From the NCBI RefSeq assembly GCF_029946505.1, contig NZ_JARZHG010000002.1, forward strand, positions 248,001 to 312,000: a stretch of DNA of 64,000 nt, read 5' to 3'. Below are positions 44,943 through 56,171 of this stretch, one piece after another. The stretch's first letter is position 1. Each line of letters begins with the position of its first letter. A program made the translations under genes and the position numbers. The DNA is from Polyangium sp. y55x31. GTDB lineage: Bacteria; Myxococcota_A; Polyangia; Polyangiales; Polyangiaceae. The notes beneath the pieces are model-generated. The model saw only the letters and a list, made by a program, of their open reading frames with translations. It did not search any database and had not been told where the DNA came from.

Positions 44943-45910
44943 CCCAGGCCGTCGCCATCGAGGAGATCGCCGCCGCCAAAGAGCGGCTGGACGCGCTCCG
45001 CCGGGAGATCACGCGCGTCTACATCGGTCCCTCGCGCACCGTGGATCTCATGCTCACCGCGCTGCTCGCGCAGGGCCACGTGCTCCTCGAGGGCGTGCCC
45101 GGCGTCGCCAAGACGACGCTCGTGAAGGCGTACGCGTCGGCGCTCGGCGCCTCGGTGCGCCGCATCCAGTTCACGCCGGATCTCCTGCCCGCCGACATCA
45201 CCGGCACGTACGTGCTCTCGCCGAAGGAGGGCACGTTCTCGCTCCGGCCGGGGCCGATCTTCGCGAACGTGGTGCTCGCCGACGAGATCAACCGCGCCCC
45301 CGCGAAGACGCAGTCCGCGCTGCTCGAAGCGATGCAGGAGCGGCAGGTGACGATCGAGGGCGACAGGTTCGAGCTGCCCGCGCCGTTCATGGTGCTCGCG
45401 ACGCAGAACCCGATCGATCTCGAAGGCACCTACCCGCTGCCCGAGGCGCAGATCGATCGCTTCCTCGTGCGCGTCGCCATCGGCTACCCGAACGCGAAGG
45501 ACGAGGTCGCGATGCTCCGCGCGCACAACGCCGAGCCGCCGCGCGCACGCTCGGTGCTCAGCGTGGAGGAGCTGCTCTCGCTCCAGAGCATCGCGCGGCG
45601 GATCCACGTGGAGGACGATCTCTACGAGTACGCCGTCGGCCTCACGACGTTCACCCGCTCGCACGCGCGCGTGCTGCTCGGCGCATCGCCGCGCGCGACG
45701 CTCGGGCTCGTGCAAGCCGCGAAGAGCGCTGCGGTGATCGCGGGTCGTCCGTTCGTCACGCCGGACGACGTGCGTGGCGTCGCGACGGCGGTGCTCTCGC
45801 ACAGGCTCGTGCTCGTGCCCGAGGCCGAGGGCGACGCGCGCGCTCGGGACGCGGTCGTGGAGGACGCCGTGCAGCGCGTGGCCTACCGGCGCGCGGTGCG
45901 GCCGGTCTAG
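44939..45910 (+). CDS. MoxR-family AAA+ ATPase
   Basis: MoxR ATPases act as chaperones for maturation of metal proteins or cell-envelope complexes. The 323-residue protein has Walker A GVPGVAKTTLVK, Walker B VVLADEINRAP, sensor TQNPIDLEGTYPLPEAQIDRF and a lid domain. It uses a TTG start at 44939 overlapping the upstream stop, with GAGGAGAG before it. It lies two bases from the DUF58 gene, the classic MoxR partner. Confidence 0.95.
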   Translation: MTQAVAIEEIAAAKERLDALRREITRVYIGPSRTVDLMLTALLAQGHVLLEGVPGVAKTTLVKAYASALGASVRRIQFTPDLLPADITGTYVLSPKEGTFSLRPGPIFANVVLADEINRAPAKTQSALLEAMQERQVTIEGDRFELPAPFMVLATQNPIDLEGTYPLPEAQIDRFLVRVAIGYPNAKDEVAMLRAHNAEPPRARSVLSVEELLSLQSIARRIHVEDDLYEYAVGLTTFTRSHARVLLGASPRATLGLVQAAKSAAVIAGRPFVTPDDVRGVATAVLSHRLVLVPEAEGDARARDAVVEDAVQRVAYRRAVRPV

Positions 45911-45912
45911 CG

Positions 45913-47565
45913 ATGCAGCTCTTTCCCACGCGAACGGCGGCCCACCTCAGCATCGCCGCGATCTCGGTCGCGGGCGTCGGCCTCGTCGCGCGCGAGCCCG
46001 CCATCGTCGGGTGGGGAGGAGCGATGCTGCTCGCGATGGCGCTCGCCCGCGCGGTCACGCTCGTCTCCGTCTCGCGCATCCGCGCCGCCGGCTTCGAGAT
46101 GCTCTGGAGCGGTCCGCGCCGCGTCGTGCGCACGGGCCGCGGCAGCACGATCGAGATCGAAGCCGAGGTGCGCAACCGCGACACCCTCGCCGCGCGGTAC
46201 GTGCGCCTCCGGCCCATCGCCTCGTCGCAGCTCCAGATCACGATCGAGCCCTCCGCGGGCGAGGTCATGGCCTCCGGGCGGCTCAAAGTGAAAGTCTCGG
46301 TGCACGCGCCGCGCGTGGGGCAACACGGCGTGCACGGACTCGCGCTCGAAGTGCACGGCGCGCCCGGCCTCTTCGAGGTTCCTCTCACCTTCGCGAATCC
46401 TTTCGGCGTCGAGGTCCTGCCGCGTCCGTTCGCGGCGTGGCTCCCCTCCCCGCGCGGTGGCCGGAGCAAGCTGCTCGCGTCGAGCGGTCGCCCGGGTCGT
46501 GCCCGCGGCGAGGGCAGCGATCTGCGCGAGCTGCGCGAGCACCGGCCGGGGGATCCGTTCCGGCGCATCGCGTGGAAGGCGAGCGCGCGGCGCGGGATCC
46601 TGCTCGCGCGCGAGTTCGAACGCGAGGAGCGTGACGTCGTGTGGGTCGTGCTCGACGCCTCGGTGGAGCTCTGGGCCGGCCCGCTCGGGCGCGCGCCGCT
46701 CGATCTCGCGATCGACGAGGCCGCGTCGATCTGCGCGCGGTACCTCTCGCGCGGCGATCGCGTCGGGCTCGCGATCTACGCATCGACCGTGCGCGCGTTC
46801 GTCCTGCCCGACCAGGGACCGGCGCACGGGCAGAAGCTCGCGCACCTGCTCGTCACGGCCACGGGCACGCACGACGCCTCGCGTAGTGATCTCGACGAAG
46901 CCGACGTGGCCGTGCGGGTCCTCGAGCACCTCCGCCCGCTCGACGCGCGAGGGCTCTCGGATCTACGCCGCGGCGATCTCGACCGGCTCGCGTCGCGCGC
47001 CGACGCCGTTCGTCCCCGCGCTCCCTTCGCGCCTCCTCCGCCCGAAGGCCGTAGCCCGCGCGAGCGCACGCTCCGCCGCTACCTCGCGGCCTACGGCATC
47101 GAGTCGCCTGCCCGCGCGGAGGCCGAGCGCCACGAGGCCGGCTTCATGCTCGCCGAGGTCCTCTCGCAGGTCGTCAAGAGCAAGCCCAAGCCGAGCGTCG
47201 TGCACGTCGTCGCGCCCGCGCCCTCCGAGATCGCGCAGGAAAAACCCGTCATGGACGCCCTGCGCCGGCTCGCGCGTCACTCGGCCTCCGTCACCTGGTC
47301 GATGCCGCAGTTCGATCCGGGCCTGCTCCCGCCCTGGGATCCGCCGACGCGCGCGGACGGTTCGCCCTCGGAGGAGGTCACCGAAGGAACACGTCGGGCC
47401 GCGTGGGAAGAGGCCGCCGGGGTCGCCGCCGAGGCCGTGCTCGTCCGCACGCGTGTCGCCGTCAGCCGAAGCGAGGCCGTGCTCCGTCGCCTCGGCGTGC
47501 GCGTCACGAAGATCCGCGCCACGACGACGAAGCGCCCCGACGCCGCGGACCCCAAGGCGACCTGA
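45913..47565 (+). CDS. DUF58 domain (von Willebrand-like) membrane protein
   Basis: This 550-residue protein has two N-terminal hydrophobic segments (residues ~12-50), then a beta-rich domain, then the DUF58 signature RELREHRPGDPFRRIAWKAS followed by REFEREERDVVWVVLD, with the MIDAS-like DASVELW site. DUF58 proteins are anchored at the inner membrane next to MoxR. The C-terminal ~150 residues are less conserved and Arg-rich. It follows moxR by two bases. Substrate is not known. Confidence 0.9.
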   Translation: MQLFPTRTAAHLSIAAISVAGVGLVAREPAIVGWGGAMLLAMALARAVTLVSVSRIRAAGFEMLWSGPRRVVRTGRGSTIEIEAEVRNRDTLAARYVRLRPIASSQLQITIEPSAGEVMASGRLKVKVSVHAPRVGQHGVHGLALEVHGAPGLFEVPLTFANPFGVEVLPRPFAAWLPSPRGGRSKLLASSGRPGRARGEGSDLRELREHRPGDPFRRIAWKASARRGILLAREFEREERDVVWVVLDASVELWAGPLGRAPLDLAIDEAASICARYLSRGDRVGLAIYASTVRAFVLPDQGPAHGQKLAHLLVTATGTHDASRSDLDEADVAVRVLEHLRPLDARGLSDLRRGDLDRLASRADAVRPRAPFAPPPPEGRSPRERTLRRYLAAYGIESPARAEAERHEAGFMLAEVLSQVVKSKPKPSVVHVVAPAPSEIAQEKPVMDALRRLARHSASVTWSMPQFDPGLLPPWDPPTRADGSPSEEVTEGTRRAAWEEAAGVAAEAVLVRTRVAVSRSEAVLRRLGVRVTKIRATTTKRPDAADPKAT

Positions 47566-47634
47566 ACGGTACGTCGCCACGTCCGCGCATCGGTTGGAAC
47601 ACCAACGAACCCTCCCCGAGATCACGAACCTGCC

Positions 47635-49988
<2,354 letters not shown>

Positions 49989-49990
49989 TC

Positions 49991-50545
49991 ATGGCCGAGA
50001 CCATCATGCTCGAGATCGTGACGCCCACGGGCGTCGCGCTGCGCAAGGAGGTCACGGACGTGACCGCGCCGAGCGTGGCGGGTGAGTTCGGCGTGATGCC
50101 GGGCCACCTGCCGCTGCTCGCAGCGCTCCGCACCGGCCTCGTCACGTACCACGAGGCCGGCAAGGAGCATCGCCTCGCCGTCGCGCACGGGTTCGTCGAG
50201 GTCGTGGGCGACAAGGCGCTCCTCCTCACGGAGAAGTACGTCCAGAAGGACGATGTCGACGTCGTCCGGGTTCGCCTGCGCCTGAAGGAGGTCGACGCGG
50301 AGCTCGACCACTGGCAGGGCGACCTCACGGATCCGAAGCGTCGCTCGCTCATCGAGGAGGAGCAGTGGCTCGCCACGCAGCTCGAGCTCATCGGCGATCC
50401 GCCGCTGCCGCTCGTGCGTGAAGACACGCGCTTCCTCGTGGATCACGCCGAAGCGCCGCCCGTCGAGGAGATGATCGAGGGCCAGACCCCCGACGAGAGC
50501 CTCACGGATCACAAGAAGCCGGGTTCCGCCTTCCCCGAGGCTTGA
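49991..50545 (+). CDS. atpC: ATP synthase F1 subunit epsilon
   Basis: This 184-residue protein has the epsilon N-terminal beta-sandwich: MLEIVTPTGVALRKEV, GEFGVMPGHLPLLAALRTG and VAHGFVEV. The usual length is ~130-140 residues; here the C-terminal two-helix region is followed by about 50 extra residues (ending DHKKPGSAFPEA) rich in acidic and proline residues. It regulates F1 rotation. ATG is two bases from the atpD stop, so the two are co-transcribed. Confidence 0.93.
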   Translation: MAETIMLEIVTPTGVALRKEVTDVTAPSVAGEFGVMPGHLPLLAALRTGLVTYHEAGKEHRLAVAHGFVEVVGDKALLLTEKYVQKDDVDVVRVRLRLKEVDAELDHWQGDLTDPKRRSLIEEEQWLATQLELIGDPPLPLVREDTRFLVDHAEAPPVEEMIEGQTPDESLTDHKKPGSAFPEA

Positions 50546-50551
50546 CGCCCG

Positions 50552-50570
50552 GACGCGCATCACGCGCGTC
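50552..50570 (+). terminator. Hairpin after atpC, possible terminator
   Basis: GACGCGC (50552-50558) and GCGCGTC (50564-50570) form a 7-base perfect stem with loop ATCAC, six bases after the atpC stop. No T tract follows, so it may be only an mRNA 3'-end structure. Confidence 0.35.
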
Positions 50571-50654
50571 ACGAACACCAAGCGCGCCGGTCGATCTCGA
50601 GACGAGGGCTCGGGACGATCGGCGCGTTTGTCGTTATCCTTATCGCGTAGGACG

Positions 50655-52580
50655 ATGATTCACGCCGATACGATCGCGCGGGTCAAAGAGCGCACGGATC
50701 TCGTATCGCTCGTCGGCGAGACCGTTCGTCTCACCCGGCGCGGACGGTCGTTCGTCGGGCTCTGCCCCTTCCACAAGGAAAAATCGCCGAGCTTCCACGT
50801 GAACCCGGAGCGCGGCATCTTCCACTGCTTCGGCTGCAAGGAGAGCGGCACGGCCATCGACTTCGTCATGAAGGTCGAGGGCATGAACTTCGCCGAGGCG
50901 GTGCGCGCGCTGGCCGAGCGGAGCGGCGTGGAGATCATCGAGACCGCGACCGAAGCCGAGCGGCGCGAGGCGAACGCGGCGCGGCGCGCGCGTGACGATC
51001 TGTATGCCGTGAGCCACCTCGCGGCGACGTTCTTCGAGCAGAGCATGCGTGGTCCGAGCGCGCATCCCCTCGCCTCGTACGCGCTCGCCGAGCTCGCGCG
51101 GCGCGGGCTCGACACGCACGAGGCGACGGGCCCCGTGGCCGACGCGCTGCAAGCGTTTCGCGTGGGCTACGCGCCGCCGGGCTGGGACGGCCTCGCGAAC
51201 TTCCTCAAGCGGCAAGGCGTCTCGCCGGTCCTCGCCGAGAAGGTGGGCCTGCTCGTCGCGCGTGGCACGGGCACCGGGTTTTACGACCGCTTCCGGCATC
51301 GCCTCATGTTCGCCGTGACGGACGTGCAAGGCCGCGTGATCGCCTTCAGCGGCCGGAGCCTGCCCGAGCCCACGCCCGACGAGATGCGACGCTTGGGGCT
51401 CCAACCATCGACGGCGGGCGAATCACCGGCGAAGTACATGAACAGCCCCGAGTCGCCGATCTACACGAAGGGCGAGCACCTCTTCGGGCTGCACCAGGCG
51501 CGGCACTCGATCCGCCAAGACGGCCAGGCGATCCTCGTCGAAGGAAACTTCGACGTCCTTTCGCTTCACGCGCGCGGCATCTGCAACGTGATCGCGCCGC
51601 TCGGCACCGCGTTCACGACGACGCAGGCGAAGCTCCTCAAGCGCTTCGCGCCCACCGTCACGATCCTCTTCGACGGCGACGCGGCCGGGCGCAAGGCCAC
51701 GTGGGCTGCGCGCATCCCGGCCCACGAAGGCGGCCTCGAAGCGCGCGCGGCGACGCTCCCGGCGAAGCTCGATCCGGACGAGCTCGTACGAACCAAGGGC
51801 CCCGACGCGCTGAAGAGCGTCCTCAAGAGCGCGAAAGAGCTCTACGAGCACCTCATCGAGGACGCGCTCCAGAACGACTCGTTCAACGACGCCACGACCG
51901 ACGGCAAACTCGCGCGCATGCGTGCGGTGGCGAACTTACTCGGGGAGCAAAAGGACCCTGTGAAGCGCCTCATGCTGAAGACGTACGCCGATCGGCTGTC
52001 GTCGAAACTCATCGTGGGCGGCACGGCCCCGGCCGATCTGCGTCAAGTCGAACAGCTCCTCGAACAGGCAACGAGGTACGACGCAGAACAACCCATCGAG
52101 CTGCGCGCAGCGGAGACCACGATGCCGGGTCACCGGGCGCGTTCGCGTGCCCAGGTCCAAGACGTGGGGGAGTACATCCTGGGTGCACTTCTCGACCATC
52201 CCGTTCTGCTCGACGACCCTGAAGTGATGGAGGCACTCGACGTGCTGGATGGCGACATCGCGTTGGCCGCTGGCGCGGTGCGTCAGTCCCTTGGGACGGA
52301 AACGCAACTTATTCCCGACGAATTTCTTGCGCACATCCCGGCGTCGATCCAAGCATTCGCGGCTGGACGGCTCGCGTCGCCCGTCTTCGAGACGGCCGAT
52401 GTGGCGAGGGAAGAGCTCTTAAAGAACGCAGGGAAGTTGAGACGCTTGAGCTTGTCACGCGAGAAAGCCGCGACGGTGGACGAGCTCCAACGAGTCGCGC
52501 CGCTGGGGGATGTGGAGCGCGAGGCAGCGCTGCTTCGTGAGGCGGTGCGTCAGGCCAAGGCCAAGTTGGGGCTCGGCTGA
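50655..52580 (+). CDS. dnaG: DNA primase DnaG
   Basis: DnaG makes RNA primers at the replication fork. The 641-residue protein has the N-terminal CHC2 zinc finger (C37, H40, C58, C61; CPFHKEKSPSF), the catalytic TOPRIM domain with EGNFDVL (E296) and FDGDAAGRKA (~340), and a C-terminal DnaB-binding domain. The ATG at 50655 has a modest AGGAC upstream. It is followed by rpoD, the usual macromolecular-synthesis pair; rpsU is absent. Confidence 0.96.
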   Translation: MIHADTIARVKERTDLVSLVGETVRLTRRGRSFVGLCPFHKEKSPSFHVNPERGIFHCFGCKESGTAIDFVMKVEGMNFAEAVRALAERSGVEIIETATEAERREANAARRARDDLYAVSHLAATFFEQSMRGPSAHPLASYALAELARRGLDTHEATGPVADALQAFRVGYAPPGWDGLANFLKRQGVSPVLAEKVGLLVARGTGTGFYDRFRHRLMFAVTDVQGRVIAFSGRSLPEPTPDEMRRLGLQPSTAGESPAKYMNSPESPIYTKGEHLFGLHQARHSIRQDGQAILVEGNFDVLSLHARGICNVIAPLGTAFTTTQAKLLKRFAPTVTILFDGDAAGRKATWAARIPAHEGGLEARAATLPAKLDPDELVRTKGPDALKSVLKSAKELYEHLIEDALQNDSFNDATTDGKLARMRAVANLLGEQKDPVKRLMLKTYADRLSSKLIVGGTAPADLRQVEQLLEQATRYDAEQPIELRAAETTMPGHRARSRAQVQDVGEYILGALLDHPVLLDDPEVMEALDVLDGDIALAAGAVRQSLGTETQLIPDEFLAHIPASIQAFAAGRLASPVFETADVAREELLKNAGKLRRLSLSREKAATVDELQRVAPLGDVEREAALLREAVRQAKAKLGLG

Positions 52581-52687
52581 CGTGTTTTTTGCGCGCGCAT
52601 GAGTCTGCGCGAGCGTGACGAACGTTTTTTTCTCGGTGTGGTTCCTTGAAGCACGTGGCCCGACGTGGGCCCGGTGGAGCGAATGGG

Positions 52688-54574
<1,887 letters not shown>

Positions 54575-54591
54575 TCGTCACGGGGGAACGA

Positions 54592-54954
54592 ATGGAACCG
54601 AGGGGTGCTCCGATGCGATGGATCGCGGGGGGAGCGCCCCTCGTCCTTTTGGTGCTGTCGATCGCGCAGGCAGGCTGCGCGCGGAACGTGACCGAGGACG
54701 ACTGCAAGGCCGTGGGCGAGCACCTGCACGCGCTCTGGACGGCGGAGGCGAAGTTCCCCGAGGCGGCGAGCCCGTCCGCGGAGAAGGCCGTGGCCGTCGT
54801 GAAGAGCGAAGGTCAGCGACTGGAGGAGTCGTTCGTCACGGACTGCAAGCGCGACCTCGTCGGCAAGCCACGCGCGTCAGGCGAATTCTCCTGCCTCAGC
54901 CACGCGAAGACGCTCGCCGACGTGCGAACGTGCGCGACGATCCCAGCCCACTGA
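54592..54954 (+). CDS. Small lipoprotein of unknown function
   Basis: This 120-residue product has a lipobox ending LSIAQAGC, followed by ARNVTEDDCKAVGEHLH and two later Cys (DCKRDL, EFSCLSHAKTL, with CATIP near the end). It is likely anchored in the membrane with disulfides. ATG 54592 has a strong GGGGGAACG upstream; an alternative start at 54613 keeps the signal. It follows rpoD closely. A hairpin repeat begins two bases after its stop. Confidence 0.75.
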   Translation: MEPRGAPMRWIAGGAPLVLLVLSIAQAGCARNVTEDDCKAVGEHLHALWTAEAKFPEAASPSAEKAVAVVKSEGQRLEESFVTDCKRDLVGKPRASGEFSCLSHAKTLADVRTCATIPAH

Positions 54955-54956
54955 AT

Positions 54957-55064
54957 TGCATCGACCGCATCGCGGTCGATGCACCCTCGGTCCAGGCCGT
55001 GCCTGGTTCGGGTCCAGGGGTGAACAACCCCTGGTCGGGCCCGGGGTGAAACCCCGGCGAGACG
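54957..55064 (+). repeat. Four-hairpin modular repeat, unit C
   Basis: This is a complete unit in order 4-3-2-1: TGCATCGACCGC/GCGGTCGATGCA with loop ATC (54957-54983); CCAGGC/GCCTGG with loop CGT (54992-55006); CCAGGGGT/ACCCCTGG with loop GAACA (55014-55034); CCGGGGT/ACCCCGG with loop GAA (55041-55057); then CGAGACG. It begins two bases after the lipoprotein stop and ends 18 bases before the rhomboid-like stop, so it fills the convergent gap. Confidence 0.92.
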
Positions 55065-55082
55065 TGGTGCCCTGAACCTGCG

Positions 55083-55904
55083 TCAGTTCAGGTACCGCTT
55101 GTCCTTCGGCGGCGCCTTCGACCCTCCCTCGATCACGCGAAGCGGCGGCCCGGCAGCACGACGCGCACGCGCGGCTTCGGCCTTCACGGCGGCCTCTGCG
55201 CGGAGCGCGGCCGTCTGCGCCTGGATCTGGCGCAGGCGCAGCTTCAGGTAGAACCGGCGGAGCGGCGAGCGGTCGCCGAAGAGCCAGCCGGCCAGCATGC
55301 CGCCGAACGGGGTCACGAGGCCCTCGGGCGTGTGGTTGTTGAGCGCGATCACGTTCAGCACGGAGAGCACGAAGATGATCGCGACCATCCCGCCGGCCGA
55401 TACGGGCAGCACGAAGAACATGCGGACCTGCGCGTCGCGGTTCTGCAACGCCCACGCGACCGCGATGGCCTCGACCATGCCGAGCCCGCCGAACCACACC
55501 ATCTGGTTCAGCTTGGGCACGAGCGCGCCCACGGCGACCTGGGTGGCGAACGCGAACGCGGCCGCGCCGAACAGGAAGATCAGCATCCGCCGCGCCCCCC
55601 AGCGTGACTCGAGCGTGGGGGCGAGGAAGTAGAGGCCGAGCAAGGTCATGAGGAAGTGCCCGGGGCTCGACGGGTCGTGGAGGATCGGCGCCGTGAAGAG
55701 GCGCCAGATCTGGCCGCGCAGCACGCCTGGTGTCGAGCCGGCCATGAGCTGGAAGACACTCGAGCCGACCTCCACCCAGTTGATGCTCAGCGCGAGGCCG
55801 ACCCACAGGACGGTGATGACGATCATCATCCCGCTGATGGCCTTGCCGGGGCGAGGCAGGGCGAACTGGACGGGGCTAGGGCGCATCGTCCATGGAGCTA
55901 CCAA
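55083..55904 (-). CDS. Rhomboid-like membrane protein lacking the catalytic dyad
   Basis: This 273-residue protein has about six hydrophobic segments and clear rhomboid landmarks: WRLFTAPILH, GHFLMTLLGLYFLAPTLESRWG and VTPFGGMLAGWLFG. The family's Ser motif GxSG is replaced by FGGLGMVEAI (Leu for Ser), and the His in the last core helix is replaced in VTPFGG, so both catalytic residues appear lost. It is probably a pseudoprotease of the rhomboid group, like iRhom or Derlins. The C-terminal ~70 residues form a charged, likely cytosolic helix. Start ATG 55904 or 55886. Inverted hairpin repeats flank the gene. Confidence 0.8.
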   Translation of the reverse strand: MVAPWTMRPSPVQFALPRPGKAISGMMIVITVLWVGLALSINWVEVGSSVFQLMAGSTPGVLRGQIWRLFTAPILHDPSSPGHFLMTLLGLYFLAPTLESRWGARRMLIFLFGAAAFAFATQVAVGALVPKLNQMVWFGGLGMVEAIAVAWALQNRDAQVRMFFVLPVSAGGMVAIIFVLSVLNVIALNNHTPEGLVTPFGGMLAGWLFGDRSPLRRFYLKLRLRQIQAQTAALRAEAAVKAEAARARRAAGPPLRVIEGGSKAPPKDKRYLN

Positions 55905-55982
55905 CAGGAACGCGGACGGGCAACCGGAGGGCGCGGGAAAGGCCGTTGTGGCCGTCTGGGGCGGGGGAAGGTCCGCTCGCGG

Positions 55983-56093
55983 CGTAGCGCCGGGGTTTCA
56001 CCCCGGACCCGACCAGGGGTTGTCCACCCCTGGACCCGGACCAGGCACGGCCTGGACCGAGGGTGCATCGACCGCGCGAAGCGCGGTCGATGC
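55983..56093 (-). repeat. Four-hairpin modular repeat, unit D1
   Basis: The order is 1-2-3-4, so it is reversed relative to unit C: CGTAGCG, then CCGGGGT/ACCCCGG with loop TTC (55990-56006); CCAGGGGT/ACCCCTGG with loop TGTCC (56013-56033); CCAGGC/GCCTGG (56041-56055); and a 13-base stem GCATCGACCGCGC/GCGCGGTCGATGC with loop GAA (56065-56093). A 27-base spacer that includes GGGGAAATTTTTG separates it from D2. Confidence 0.92.
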
Positions 56094-56120
56094 GGGGAAA
56101 TTTTTGAAGGTTGTCCCCCC

Positions 56121-56171
56121 TTGCACGCACGGCCTGGACCGAGGGTGCATCGACCGCGTGCGGTCGATGCA
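56121..56171 (-). repeat. Four-hairpin modular repeat, unit D2 (truncated)
   Basis: A partial module 3 (GCACGGCCTGG) is followed by module 4 with arms TGCATCGACCGC/GCGGTCGATGCA and a two-base loop (56146-56171). It ends exactly at the bamA stop codon (56172). Modules 1 and 2 are absent. Confidence 0.85.
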
